64,000 nucleotides of DNA from Massilia sp. Leaf139 (GTDB taxonomy: Bacteria; Pseudomonadota; Gammaproteobacteria; Burkholderiales; Burkholderiaceae_D): positions 1,298,139 to 1,362,138 of the forward strand of contig NZ_LMOJ01000001.1 in the NCBI RefSeq assembly GCF_001424165.1, read 5' to 3'. The notes beneath the pieces were generated by a model, which worked only from the letters and a program-made list of their open reading frames with translations, searched no databases and was not told the origin of the DNA. Numbering within the stretch: position 1 is the first letter of the stretch; every line of letters begins with the position of its first letter. Positions 8,530-18,300 of the stretch are shown here, piece after piece. The position numbers were made by a program, and so were the translations under genes.

Positions 8530-10179
8530 TCAGGCCGTCGGCAGCTTGTGCTCCCGATACTGATCGCGCAGCCGGTTCTTCTGGATCTTCCCGGTCGCCC
8601 CCATCGGCAGCGCTTCGGTGAAGACCACGTCGTCCGGCAGCCACCATTTGGCGATCTTGCCCTCGAAGAAGCCGAGCAGCTCTTCGCGCGTGACCTCCGC
8701 TCCGGGCCTTTTGACGACCACCAGCATCGGCCGCTCGTCCCATTTCGGGTGGGCCACGCCGATGCAGGCCGCCTGCAGCACGGCCGGGTGCGCCATGGCG
8801 ATGTTTTCCAGGTCGATGCTGCCGATCCATTCGCCACCGGACTTGATCACGTCCTTGCTGCGGTCGGTGATCTGCATGTAGCCGTCGCTGTCGATGGTGG
8901 CCACGTCGCCGGTCGGGAACCAGCCGTCCTTCAGCACGTCGCCGCCCTCTTCCTTGAAGTAACTGGAGATGATCCACGGGCCCTTCACGTACAGGTGGCC
9001 GTAAGTCGTGCCGTCCCAGGGCAGCTCGACGCCGTCGTCGTCGACGATCTTCATGTCGACGCCGTAGATGGCATGGCCCTGCTTCTGCAGGATCTTGCGC
9101 TGCGCATCCGCCGGCAGGTTCCGGTGCTTGGCCTGCAGCGTGCTGGCCGTGCCGAGCGGCGACATCTCCGTCATGCCCCAGGCGTGGATTACCTGGACGT
9201 CGAGCTTGTCCATCAGGGTGTCCATCATCGCTGGCGGGCAGGCCGAGCCGCCGATCACGGTGCGGCGGAAGGTCGAGAACTGCAACTTGTTCTGCACCGC
9301 GTGGTTGATCAGGCCGAGCCAGACCGTCGGCACGCCGGCCGAGAAGGTGACGCCTTCGGCTTCGAACAGCTCATACAAGGACTTGCCGTCCAGCGCCGCG
9401 CCCGGGAACACCATCTTGGCGCCCGACAGCGGCACCGAATACGGCAGGCCCCAGGCATTCACGTGGAACATCGGCACCACCGGCAGCACGGTGTCGCTCG
9501 ACGACACGTTCAGCGCGCTCGGCGTACTGGATGCGTAGGCGTGCAGGATGGTCGAGCGGTGCGAGTACAAGGCACCCTTCGGGTTGCCGGTGGTGCCCGA
9601 GGTGTAGCACAGCGTCGCGGCCGAGTTCTCGTCGAACAGGGGCCAGGCGTAATCGTCGCTGCTCGATGCCATCAGGTCTTCGTAGCACAGCAGGTTCGGG
9701 ATCTTGGTCTCGGCCGGCATGTGGGCACGGTCGCTCATCAGGACGAAGCCCTTGACCGTCTTGCAGTGGGCGGCCACGGCTTCGACCAGCGGCAGGAAGG
9801 TCAGGTCGAAGAACAGGTACTGGTCTTCCGCGTGGTTGACGATGTAGGCGATCTGTTCCGGATGCAGGCGCGGGTTCACCGTGTGCATCACCGCGCCCGA
9901 GCCGGACACGGCGTAATACAGCTCGAGGTGGCGGTAGCCGTTCCAGGCCAGGGTGGCGACGCGGTCGCCCAGCTGCACACCCAGGCCCTCGAGCACCTTG
10001 GCCATGCGGCGCGCGCGCACTTCGCATTCGCGGTAGGTATAGCGGTGCATGTCGCCTTCGACGCGGCGCGAGACGATTTCGTTGTCGCCGAAATGGCGCG
10101 CCGCGAATTCGATGATGCTCGAGATGAGCAGCGGCTGGTTCATCATCTGGCCCATGAGCGGGCTCTTCGGATAGGACAT
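8530..10179 (-). CDS. Fatty-acid--CoA ligase (AMP-binding enzyme)
   Basis: 549-residue acyl-CoA synthetase of the ANL superfamily. The phosphate-binding P-loop YTSGTTGNPKG lies near residue 190, the adenine motif AWGMTEMSPLG near 340, and the C-terminal hinge and lysine motif ITDRSKDVIKSGGEWIGS near 435, ending with the catalytic Lys segment GATGKIQKNRLR. It activates a carboxylic acid, probably a medium- or long-chain fatty acid, via an acyl-adenylate. The ATG at 10177-10179 has AGGAG 8 nt upstream; a longer in-frame extension lacks this. The small barrel protein is downstream in the same unit, which suggests fatty-acid catabolism, consistent with the hydratase/dehydrogenase 4 kb away. Confidence 0.93.
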   Translation of the reverse strand: MSYPKSPLMGQMMNQPLLISSIIEFAARHFGDNEIVSRRVEGDMHRYTYRECEVRARRMAKVLEGLGVQLGDRVATLAWNGYRHLELYYAVSGSGAVMHTVNPRLHPEQIAYIVNHAEDQYLFFDLTFLPLVEAVAAHCKTVKGFVLMSDRAHMPAETKIPNLLCYEDLMASSSDDYAWPLFDENSAATLCYTSGTTGNPKGALYSHRSTILHAYASSTPSALNVSSSDTVLPVVPMFHVNAWGLPYSVPLSGAKMVFPGAALDGKSLYELFEAEGVTFSAGVPTVWLGLINHAVQNKLQFSTFRRTVIGGSACPPAMMDTLMDKLDVQVIHAWGMTEMSPLGTASTLQAKHRNLPADAQRKILQKQGHAIYGVDMKIVDDDGVELPWDGTTYGHLYVKGPWIISSYFKEEGGDVLKDGWFPTGDVATIDSDGYMQITDRSKDVIKSGGEWIGSIDLENIAMAHPAVLQAACIGVAHPKWDERPMLVVVKRPGAEVTREELLGFFEGKIAKWWLPDDVVFTEALPMGATGKIQKNRLRDQYREHKLPTA

Positions 10180-10386
10180 GTGCGGGGTCTCCTGTGGACG
10201 AAATATCAACTCTCCGGTCGAGTGTGATTCGCGCCAGCGCAGCCCGTCAAGCCCTTTCCATGCTGCGACGCAGCACGACCGTGCTATTCGTTACGGAATG
10301 TAAGCCCCTGCCGCAGATCGGGCGTGCGCGAATAGAATTTGCCGGGTACGGTAGAATCCCGCTCAATTGCGTTGATTCTCTTCACT

Positions 10387-10398
10387 GGAGCTGCCATT
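10387..10398 (+). promoter_or_regulatory. RBS and putative ATT start codon of selO
   Basis: GGAG at 10387-10390 sits 5 nt before ATT at 10396-10398. This spacing and the following ACA CCT (Thr-Pro) match the position where SelO homologues begin. No in-frame ATG or GTG exists nearby upstream with a ribosome site. Confidence 0.5.
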
Positions 10399-11874
10399 AC
10401 ACCTGCCGACCTGCACATCGAGAACGGCTTCGCCGCCCTGCCGCCCGCGTTCTACACGCGCCTGATGCCGACGCCCCTGCCCGCGCCTTATTTCGTCGCG
10501 GCCAGCGAGCGCGCGGCCAGGCTGATCGGTCTCGACGCCGCCAGCCTGGCCCAGGACGATTTCGTCGCGGCCCTCACCGGCAACAGCCTGCTTCCCGGCT
10601 CGGAGCCGCTCGCGGCCGTCTATTCCGGCCACCAGTTCGGCGTCTGGGCCGGCCAGCTCGGCGACGGCCGCGCCATCCTGCTCGGCGACATCGACGGCCC
10701 TGAAGGCCGCATGGAACTGCAACTGAAGGGCGCCGGCAAGACGCCGTATTCGCGCATGGGCGATGGCCGCGCCGTGCTGCGCTCCTCGATCCGCGAATTC
10801 CTGTGCTCGGAAGCGATGGCCGCGCTCGGCATCCCGACCACGCGCGCACTCAGCGTGACCGGCTCGAACCAGCGCGTGATGCGCGAGAACATCGAGACGG
10901 CGGCCGTGGTCACGCGCATGGCGCCCAGTTTCGTGCGCTTCGGCTCCTTCGAGCACTGGCATTACCGCGACAAGCCGGACGAACTGAAGCGCCTCGCCGA
11001 CTATGTGATCGACACCTTCTATGCCGAGCTGCGCGGCGCCGAGAATCCGTATGCCGCCCTGCTGGCCGAAGTCACGCGGCGCACGGCGCGCATGATCGCC
11101 GGCTGGCAAGCGGTCGGCTTCATGCACGGTGTGATGAACACCGACAATATGTCGATCCTCGGCCTGACCCTGGACTACGGCCCCTTTGGCTTCATGGAAG
11201 CCTTCGACGTGAACCACATCTGCAATCACACCGACCAGGGCGGGCGCTATTCGTACGCGAACCAGGTGGCGATCGGCCACTGGAACTGCTACGCGCTGGG
11301 CAATGCGCTGCTGCCGCTGATCGGCACCGTTGAGGCGGCCCAGCAAGCGCTGGACGTCTACATGCCCGTCTTCGAAGCGAAGCTCGACGAACTGCTGCAT
11401 GCCAAGCTGGGCTTGCGCACCTTCGAGGCCGACGACCGCGCCCTGATCGACGGCCTGTTCACCGTCATGCAGGGGAGCCACGTCGACTTCACGCTGCTGT
11501 TCCGGCGCCTGGGCGAACTGCAGGTTGACGCACCCACGGATCAGCTTGAACTGCGCGATGAGCCGATCCGTGACCTGTTCATCGACCGCCCCGCCTTCGA
11601 CGAGTGGGCCGTGCGCTACCGCGCGCGCCTGCGCAAGGAGGCGAGCGTCGACGCCGAGCGCCGCGCCGCCATGAACCGCGTCAATCCGATCTACGTTCTG
11701 CGAAACTATCTGGCCCAGCAGGCGATCGAACAGGCGCAGAACGGCGATTACACGGGCGTGCGCGAACTGCTGGCCGTGCTCGAACATCCCTTCGACGAGC
11801 AGCCCGGCAAGGAACGCTATGCCGCGCTGCCGCCGGACTGGGCGGCGCACCTCGAAGTGAGCTGCTCGTCCTGA
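10396..11874 (+). CDS. selO: Protein adenylyltransferase SelO (YdiU)
   Basis: SelO pseudokinase-fold AMPylator, about 492 residues from the start used here. It transfers AMP from ATP to Ser/Thr/Tyr of targets and has been tied to redox homeostasis. Family signatures are clear: [41 protein letters not shown] (split here by position 110-130), [11 protein letters not shown] with the metal-binding residues, and [12 protein letters not shown]. The C-terminus EVSCSS keeps the conserved cysteine that is selenocysteine in eukaryotic SelO. The start is odd: the frame is open upstream to a TTG at 10339 without a ribosome site, while GGAG lies 5 nt before an ATT at 10396, which is where homologues begin. 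msrB follows by 32 bp, consistent with an oxidative-stress unit. Confidence 0.92.
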   Translation: MTPADLHIENGFAALPPAFYTRLMPTPLPAPYFVAASERAARLIGLDAASLAQDDFVAALTGNSLLPGSEPLAAVYSGHQFGVWAGQLGDGRAILLGDIDGPEGRMELQLKGAGKTPYSRMGDGRAVLRSSIREFLCSEAMAALGIPTTRALSVTGSNQRVMRENIETAAVVTRMAPSFVRFGSFEHWHYRDKPDELKRLADYVIDTFYAELRGAENPYAALLAEVTRRTARMIAGWQAVGFMHGVMNTDNMSILGLTLDYGPFGFMEAFDVNHICNHTDQGGRYSYANQVAIGHWNCYALGNALLPLIGTVEAAQQALDVYMPVFEAKLDELLHAKLGLRTFEADDRALIDGLFTVMQGSHVDFTLLFRRLGELQVDAPTDQLELRDEPIRDLFIDRPAFDEWAVRYRARLRKEASVDAERRAAMNRVNPIYVLRNYLAQQAIEQAQNGDYTGVRELLAVLEHPFDEQPGKERYAALPPDWAAHLEVSCSS

Positions 11875-11906
11875 GGCACTTCCCCATTCCTGTAGAAAGA
11901 CTAACC

Positions 11907-12302
11907 ATGACCGACAAAGTGACCAAGACCGACGCCGAGTGGCGTGCCCAGCTCGACCCGATGGAATACCAGGTGACGCGCCACGCCGCCACCGAACGCG
12001 CCTTTACGGGCAAGTACTGGGATCACCATGAGCACGGCATCTACACCTGCGTCTGCTGCAATACGCCGCTGTTCGAATCCGACGCCAAGTTCGAGTCCGG
12101 CTGCGGCTGGCCCAGCTATTTCAAGGCGCTGGATCCCGACAACGTCATCGAGAAGACCGACCGCACCCACGGCATGGTGCGCACCGAAATCATCTGCGCC
12201 GTCTGCGACGCCCACCTCGGCCATGTGTTTCCCGACGGCCCGCCCCCCACCGGACTGCGTTACTGCATCAACTCGGCAGCATTGAGTTTCAAAGAAGTTT
12301 AA
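11907..12302 (+). CDS. msrB: Peptide-methionine (R)-S-oxide reductase MsrB
   Basis: 131-residue MsrB, which reduces the R-epimer of methionine sulfoxide in proteins. Both zinc-binding Cys pairs are present (CVCC near 47-50 and CAVC near 96-99), and the catalytic cysteine is in RYCINSAAL near residue 120, preceded by the GHVFPDGP motif. SGCGWPSYF is the substrate-binding segment. It is downstream of selO on the same strand and 14 bp before yciB, so the selO-msrB-yciB-bolA row reads like one operon. Cytoplasmic, no signal peptide. Confidence 0.97.
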   Translation: MTDKVTKTDAEWRAQLDPMEYQVTRHAATERAFTGKYWDHHEHGIYTCVCCNTPLFESDAKFESGCGWPSYFKALDPDNVIEKTDRTHGMVRTEIICAVCDAHLGHVFPDGPPPTGLRYCINSAALSFKEV

Positions 12303-12316
12303 TCGCCTGGAACCCC

Positions 12317-12949
12317 ATGAAATTTTTGTTCGACTTTTTTCCGCTGATCCTGTTCTTCCTGGTCTACAAGATCGGCAACGGCAACGAGGCGGCCGCGCTC
12401 GCGATCGCCGAGCAGTACCTGGGCGGCATGGTTTCCGGCGGCAAGATCATGGCCGCGCAGGCGCCGACCATGCTCGCCACCGTCGTCGCCATCATTGCCA
12501 CCATGCTCCAGGTGGCTTACCTGCTGGCGCGCAAGCGCAAGGTGGACGGCATGCTGTGGGTGTCGCTGGCCGTGATCGTCGTCTTCGGCGGCATGACCAT
12601 CTACCTGCACGACGAAACCTTCATCAAGTGGAAACCGACCATCATCTACTGGATCTTCGCCGCGGCGCTGCTGGTCAGCCAGCTCTTCTTCGGCAAGAAC
12701 CTGATGCGCAAGGCCATGGAGGAAGCGCTGCCCTTGCCGGACGCCGTCTGGCCCCGCGTCGGCTATACCTGGGTCGTGTTCCTGTTCCTGCTCGGCGCGC
12801 TGAACCTCTTGATGGCCTTCGTCGTCTACCGCGACAACATGGCGGCCTGGGTCAATTTCAAGGTCTTCGGCATGACCGCCATCTTCTTCGTGTTCACCAT
12901 CGCCCAGTCGATGCTGCTCATGAAGCATATCCCGCAGGAGGAAGCATAA
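12317..12949 (+). CDS. yciB: Inner-membrane septation protein YciB (IspZ)
   Basis: 210-residue polytopic inner-membrane protein of the YciB/IspZ family, linked to cell-envelope integrity and septation. The N-terminus MKFLFDFFPLILFFLVYK is the family hallmark, and at least five hydrophobic segments follow (about 1-20, 48-70, 80-100, 112-135, 148-170, 178-200), with the conserved KPTIIYW and FGKNLMRK motifs. It sits between msrB and the BolA gene; the BolA gene starts 2 nt after its stop, so translation is probably coupled. Confidence 0.95.
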   Translation: MKFLFDFFPLILFFLVYKIGNGNEAAALAIAEQYLGGMVSGGKIMAAQAPTMLATVVAIIATMLQVAYLLARKRKVDGMLWVSLAVIVVFGGMTIYLHDETFIKWKPTIIYWIFAAALLVSQLFFGKNLMRKAMEEALPLPDAVWPRVGYTWVVFLFLLGALNLLMAFVVYRDNMAAWVNFKVFGMTAIFFVFTIAQSMLLMKHIPQEEA

Positions 12950-12951
12950 GC

Positions 12952-13248
12952 ATGAACACCGGCACCACCAAATTCCCCAACGAACGTCTGGAGCGCATCC
13001 ACACCGCACTGGCGGCCGCGCTCGAACCCAGCTTCCTCGAGGTCAGCGACGACTCCCACCTGCACGTCGGCCATGCCGGCGCGGCCTCGGGCGGCGGGCA
13101 TTACAGCGTGAAAATCGTCTCGGATCGCTTCCATGGACTGAGACTCGTCATGCGTCATCGACTGGTGTATGATGCCGTGGCCGAAATGATGCGGGCCGAG
13201 ATCCACGCCCTGGCGATCACGGCCCTGACGCCTTCCGAATCGGACTGA
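12952..13248 (+). CDS. BolA family protein
   Basis: 98-residue BolA-fold protein. The helix RLERIHTALAAAL leads to LEVSDDSHLHVGHAGA, then the SGGGHYSVKIVSDRF strand with the conserved His, and the C-terminal helix HRLVYDAVAEMM with HALAITALTP, all typical of BolA/YrbA proteins. BolA proteins pair with monothiol glutaredoxins in iron-sulfur trafficking; no glutaredoxin is adjacent here. GGAG precedes the ATG and overlaps the end of yciB. Whether it is BolA proper or an IbaG/YrbA-like paralogue cannot be decided from sequence alone. Confidence 0.93.
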   Translation: MNTGTTKFPNERLERIHTALAAALEPSFLEVSDDSHLHVGHAGAASGGGHYSVKIVSDRFHGLRLVMRHRLVYDAVAEMMRAEIHALAITALTPSESD

Positions 13249-13358
13249 GGCCGGTTCAGGATGGCTTAAGAATGATGCTTCACACTCTGTATTGAACTGC
13301 TCTGCAAAAGAACTACTCTAATCTCGTCCAAGCAACTCCCTCCACAGGAAATTCAATA

Positions 13359-14141
13359 ATGACTTTTAAGCCAGCACGCCTGCTGTTAGCCCTGATCGCC
13401 ATGATCGCCGCACCCGCCTTCGCCCAGAACTTGGCCGTCGTTAACGGTAAGGCCATCCCGACCTCGCGCGTCGATGCGATCGTCAAGCAGGTCGTCGCCC
13501 AGGGCCAAGGCCAGGATTCCCCGCAACTGCGCGAAGCCATCAAGCGCGATCTGATCGCACGCGAAGTGCTGATGCAGGAAGCCATCAAGCAGGGCTACGA
13601 CAAGAAGCCCGACGTCAAGCAAGCCCTCGACAGCGCCCGCCAGGCCATCGTCGTGAACCAGCTGGCGCGCGATTACATCGCCAAGAACCCGGTTACCGAC
13701 GCCGAGATCAAGGCCGAGTACGACCGCTTCGCCAAGACCCAGTCCGGCGAGAAGGAATACCACATCCGCCACATCCTGACCACGACCGAAGACGAAGCCA
13801 AAGCCGTCGTCACCAAGCTCAAGGGCGGCGCCAAGTTCGAAGACCTGGCCAAGACCAGCAAGGACACCGGTTCGGCAGCCAATGGCGGCGACCTCGACTG
13901 GGCAACCCCGGCAGCCTTCCCGCCTGAGTTCGCGGCCGGCTTCACCAAGCTGAACAAGGGTCAGTTCACGGAGACGCCAGTGAAAACCGGCGCCGGCTTC
14001 CACGTCATCAAGGTCGACGACACGCGCGCCGTGAAAGTGCCGGCCCTGGACGAGATCAAGGCCCAGATCGCGGAAAGCCTCACCCAGAACAAACTGGCGG
14101 CTTACCAAGAGGAAATGGTCAAGAAGGCGAAGGTACAGTAA
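13359..14141 (+). CDS. Periplasmic parvulin-type peptidyl-prolyl isomerase (copy 1)
   Basis: 260 residues: signal peptide ending in APAFA-Q (about residue 22), a helical N-terminal chaperone segment (25-125), and one parvulin domain (about 135-230) with YHIRHIL, GAKFEDLAKTSKDTGSAANGGDLDW and GFHVIKVDD. It is a PrsA/SurA-type periplasmic foldase; size and layout resemble Bordetella Par27. It likely helps outer-membrane and periplasmic proteins fold. A close paralogue follows 82 bp downstream. The 110 bp upstream contain no gene, and the ATG is preceded by CAGGAAATTCAATA. Confidence 0.95.
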   Translation: MTFKPARLLLALIAMIAAPAFAQNLAVVNGKAIPTSRVDAIVKQVVAQGQGQDSPQLREAIKRDLIAREVLMQEAIKQGYDKKPDVKQALDSARQAIVVNQLARDYIAKNPVTDAEIKAEYDRFAKTQSGEKEYHIRHILTTTEDEAKAVVTKLKGGAKFEDLAKTSKDTGSAANGGDLDWATPAAFPPEFAAGFTKLNKGQFTETPVKTGAGFHVIKVDDTRAVKVPALDEIKAQIAESLTQNKLAAYQEEMVKKAKVQ

Positions 14142-14152
14142 GATGTTTGCCA

Positions 14153-14200
14153 CCGGCGCCGTCGCTGGCGCCGGTCTCGCGTCGCCAGCGGGCGACTTTT
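14153..14200 (+). terminator. Hairpins between the two parvulin genes
   Basis: An 8-bp GC stem (CCGGCGCC paired with GGCGCCGG, 14153-14174) is followed by a second 6-bp stem (14181-14196) and TTTT. This could attenuate or stop transcription after copy 1, allowing unequal expression of the two paralogues. Confidence 0.4.
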
Positions 14201-14223
14201 CGTGTTTTTATAGGATCTGAACA

Positions 14224-15003
14224 ATGATTTTGAAGCCAACCCGCCTGTTGCTCGCCATGTCGTTCATCGTGGCCGCACCTGTCTTCGCCCAAAACGTTGC
14301 GACCGTGAACGGCAAGCCGATTCCGGCAGCGCGGGTCGACCAGATGGTCAAGCAGGTCGTTGCCCAGGGCCGTGCAAGCGATTCGCCGCAGCTGCGCGAA
14401 ATGATCAAGAAAGACCTGATCGGCCGCGAAGTGCTGATCCAGGAAGCCGACAAGCAGAACGTAGGCGCTAGAGCCGACGTCAAGGCCGCCATCGACAACG
14501 CGCGCCAGAGCATCATCATCAACGCGATGCTGGCCGACTACGTCAAGAAGAACCCGGTCAAGGATGCCGAGATCAAGGCCGAGTACGACAAGGCGAAAGC
14601 CGGCGCACCGGACAAGGAATACCACGCGCGCCACATCCTGGTCGAGAAGGAAGAAGACGCGAAAGCCATCATCAGCAAGCTCAAGGCCGGCGGCAAGTTC
14701 GACGAACTGGCCAAGCAGAGCAAGGATCCGGGCTCGGCTGCCAATGGCGGCGACCTCGGCTGGGCTGACCCAGGCCGTTTCGTTCCTGAGTTCTCGAAGG
14801 CCATGACCGCCCTGCAAAAAGGCGGCATCACCGAGACCCCGGTGAAGACCCAGTACGGCTACCACGTCATCAAGCTGGAAGAAACCCGTCCAGTGACCAT
14901 CCCGCCGCTGGAGCAGGTCAAGCAGCAGGTCGCGGAACAACTGCAACAGCGTAAGCTGGCGGAATACCGCGAGTCGCTGCTGAAGAAGGCCAAGATCCAG
15001 TAA
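14224..15003 (+). CDS. Periplasmic parvulin-type peptidyl-prolyl isomerase (copy 2)
   Basis: 259 residues, a tandem paralogue of the gene just upstream. It shares the same layout: signal peptide ending in APVFA-Q, helical segment, and one parvulin domain (about 135-230) with YHARHILVEKEEDAKAI, DPGSAANGGDLGWADPGRF and YGYHVIKLEETRP. This copy has the more canonical parvulin sequence (H-R-H-I-L and GWADPG), while copy 1 has DWATPA at the same place. It is periplasmic and presumably overlaps in function. A strong terminator follows. AGGATCTGAACA before the ATG supplies the ribosome site. Confidence 0.95.
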   Translation: MILKPTRLLLAMSFIVAAPVFAQNVATVNGKPIPAARVDQMVKQVVAQGRASDSPQLREMIKKDLIGREVLIQEADKQNVGARADVKAAIDNARQSIIINAMLADYVKKNPVKDAEIKAEYDKAKAGAPDKEYHARHILVEKEEDAKAIISKLKAGGKFDELAKQSKDPGSAANGGDLGWADPGRFVPEFSKAMTALQKGGITETPVKTQYGYHVIKLEETRPVTIPPLEQVKQQVAEQLQQRKLAEYRESLLKKAKIQ

Positions 15004-15024
15004 TTCCGGATCGGCTCGATAGAA

Positions 15025-15051
15025 AGGCGCTTCCATGGAAGCGCCTTTTTT
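15025..15051 (+). terminator. Terminator after the parvulin pair
   Basis: Stem AGGCGCTTCC/GGAAGCGCCT followed by six T, 22 bp after the stop at 15003. Confidence 0.88.
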
Positions 15052-15057
15052 ATTGCC

Positions 15058-15120
15058 GTAGGGGTGGTCGGGGCCAATGGCCTCGACCACGGCTTCACCG
15101 GTCGGCTCCAGCCTACGGTT
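15058..15120. repeat. Degenerate REP-like inverted pair
   Basis: A GTAGG head with a GGTGGTC/GACCAC stem is followed by an inverted CCTACGG tail. It resembles the better conserved REP pairs in this window. The rest of the 309-bp gap (15004-15312) holds two terminators and a GC-rich segment sharing TTGAACGCGTGGGC with the repeat near 26.4 kb; no gene is seen. Confidence 0.4.
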
Positions 15121-15269
15121 TGCTCCCCTCGCGACCTGAACGCCGCCACGCGTTCAAGCGGCCCATGCATGCCGCGCGGCCGTTCTTGTGTCGGTTGAAC
15201 GCGTGGGCGGCGCACACGCAGCGTCGGCGCCCATGCCAGGGTGGAGCCGACCACCCTGCGCGAACAACA

Positions 15270-15293
15270 ACGCCTCCGGAGGGAGGCGTTTTT
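15270..15293. terminator. Bidirectional terminator after purL
   Basis: CGCCTCC/GGAGGCG stem with five T on the plus side and TTGTTGTT on the minus side. It lies 20-43 bp past the purL stop and can end both purL and plus-strand readthrough. Confidence 0.75.
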
Positions 15294-15312
15294 CATTCGC
15301 GTATCTGGCTGA

Positions 15313-18300
15313 TCAGCCCACCCACTTGCGCGCATTGCGGAACATGCGCATCCACGGCGCGTCGTCGCCCCAGCTCGGCGGCGCCCACGAGTGGACGGCC
15401 GTGCGGAACACGCGTTCGGCGTGCGGCATCATGGCCGTGAAGCGGCCGTCCGGCGTCGTCACCGCGGTCAAGCCGCCCGGCGAGCCGTTCGGGTTGAACG
15501 GATAGGCCTCGGTCGCCTGGCCGCGGTTGTCGACGTAGCGCAGCGACTGCACGACTTCGTCCAGGTTGCCGGTCAGCGAGAAGTCGGCGAAGCCCTCGCC
15601 GTGGGCGATTGCCAGCGGCGCTTGGGTTCCCGCCATGCCGGCGAAGAAGATCGACGGCGAGTCCAGCACTTCGACCATGCCGAAGCGCGCCTCGAACTGC
15701 TCCGACTTGTTGCGCGTGAACTTCGGCCAGGCGTGGGCGCCCGGGATGATGGGCTTCAGGTTGGCCAGCATCTGGCAGCCGTTGCACACGCCCAGGCCGA
15801 AGGTGTCCTGGCGCGCGAAGAAGGCGGCGAACTGGTCGGCCAGCTGAGCATTGAACAGGATGGTCTTGGCCCAGCCCTCGCCCGCGCCCAGCACGTCGCC
15901 GTAGGAGAAGCCGCCCACCGCGATCACGCCATGGAAGTCGGATAGTGTCGCGCGGCCCGCGATCAGGTCGCTCATGTGGACGTCGACGGCGGCGAAGCCG
16001 GCCTGGTGCATCGCCCAGGCGGTCTCGATGTGCGAGTTGACGCCCTGCTCGCGCAGGATGGCCACGCGCGGACGCACGCCCGTCGCGATGAACGGGGCGG
16101 CGATGTCCTCGCTCGGGTCGAAAGTGAGGATCGGCGTGATGCCGGGATCGCTTTCGTCCAGGAGGCGCTCGTATTCCTGGTCGGCGCAGTCCGGATTGTC
16201 GCGCAGGCGCGCGATGCGCCAGCTCGTTTCCGACCACAGCCGGTGCAGGCTGCTGCGCTTGGCGTTGTAGATGACTTTGGCGTCGCGCGTGAATTCGATC
16301 GCGCCGCGCTCGTTGACCTTGCCGATGATATGGCTGCAGGCGCCCAGGCCCAGTTCGCGCAGTACGTTCATGACTTCGCGTTTGTCGGCGTCGCGCACCT
16401 GCAGCACGGCGCCCAGCTCTTCCGAGAACAGGGCGCGCAGCGTCATTTCGTTGCGGCGCTCGCCCACCTGCGTCGCCCAGTTCTTGGCGTCGCCCCAGTC
16501 CGACGAATGCTCGCCTTCCATGGTCAGGATGTCGAGGTTGACGGAGACGCCGGCGCGGCCGGCAAAGGCCATCTCGACCAGCGTGGCGAACAGGCCGCCA
16601 TCCGAACGGTCGTGGTAGGCCAGCAGCTTGCCCTCGCCGTTGAGGCGCTGGACGGCGGCGAAGAAGGCTTTCAGGTCTTCCGGCGAATCGACGTCCGGCA
16701 CCGAGTCGCCCAGCTGCTGGGTCACCTGCGCCAGGCTGGATGCGCCAAGGCGGTTCTTGCCGCGGCCGAGGTCGATCAGCACGAGCGCCGTGTCGCCCAC
16801 GTCCGTGCGCAGTTGCGGGGTGAGCGAACGGCGTACGTCCGTCACCGGCGCGAACGACGAGACGATCAGCGACACCGGCGAGATCACGGATTTATTTTCG
16901 CCGTCATCGTTCCAGGTCGTGCGCATCGACAGCGAATCCTTGCCCACCGGGATACTGATGCCCAGTGCCGGGCACAGCTCCATGCCGACCGCTTTGACCG
17001 TGTCGAACAGGGCCGCGTCCTGGCCCGGCTGGCCGCAGGCGGCCATCCAGTTGGCGGACAGCTTGATGTCTTCGATGCTGGCGATCGGGGCGGCGGCGAT
17101 GTTGGTGATCGCCTCGCCCACGGCCATGCGGCCCGAGGCGGCGGCGTCGATCACGGCCAGCGGGGTGCGCTCGCCCATCGCCATCGCTTCGCCAAGGAAG
17201 CCTTCGTGGCTCATGGTGGTGACGGCGCAGTCAGCCACCGGCACCTGCCACGGGCCGACCATCTGGTCGCGCGCGGTCATGGCGCCGACCGAGCGGTCGC
17301 CGATGGTGATCAGGAAGGACTTGTCGGCCACGGTCGGCAGCAGCAGCACACGGCGCGCCGCCTCTTCCAGTTCGATGCCGGTCAGGTCGATCGCAGGCAG
17401 GGCGCGCTGGACGTGCTCGACCTCGCGCAGCATTTTCGGCGGCTTGCCGAGCAGGACGTCCATCGGCATATCCACGGGATTGTTACCGGCCTGCGGATCG
17501 ACCACGCGCAACTGGCGCTCCTCGGTGGCGACGCCGATCACGGCGAAGGGCGAACGCTCGCGCTCGCACAGCGATGCAAACAAGCTCAGGCTTTCAGGCG
17601 CAATCGCCAGCACATAGCGCTCCTGCGACTCATTCGACCAGATTTCCTTCGGCGCCATGCCCGATTCTTCCAGCTGGATCTTGCGCAGATCGAAGGTCGC
17701 GCCGCGCTTGGCGTCGTTCACGATTTCCGGGAAGGCGTTCGAGAGGCCGCCGGCGCCGACGTCATGGATCGAGATGATCGGGTTCTTCTCGCCCAGCTGC
17801 CAGCAACCGTTGATGACTTCCTGGGCCCGGCGTTCCATTTCCGGATTACCTCGCTGCACCGAGTCGAAGTCGAGGTCGGCCGTGTTGGTGCCGGTCGCCA
17901 TCGAGGACGCCGCCGAGCCGCCCATGCCGATGCGCATGCCGGGGCCGCCGAGCTGGATCAGCAGGCTGCCGGCCGGAATGTCGTTCTTGAAGGTGTGCTG
18001 GTCCGAGATGTTGCCGATGCCGCCGGCGATCATGATCGGCTTGTGGTAGCCGTAGACGCCGCCCGCCGCCTGCGCGTTCTGCTCGTAGGTGCGGAAATAA
18101 CCGCCGAGTACCGGACGGCCGAATTCGTTGCTGAAGGCGGCGCCGCCGAGGGGGCCGTCGATCATGATCTGCAGGGGCGAGGCGATGCGCTCCGGCTTGC
18201 CGTAGACAGGAGCGTCGGCTTTGGCGCCGGCAGCCGTCACGTCGGCGGCGTTCTCCCACGGACGCTGGGCATCCGGCAGCAGCAGATTCGAGACCGTGAA

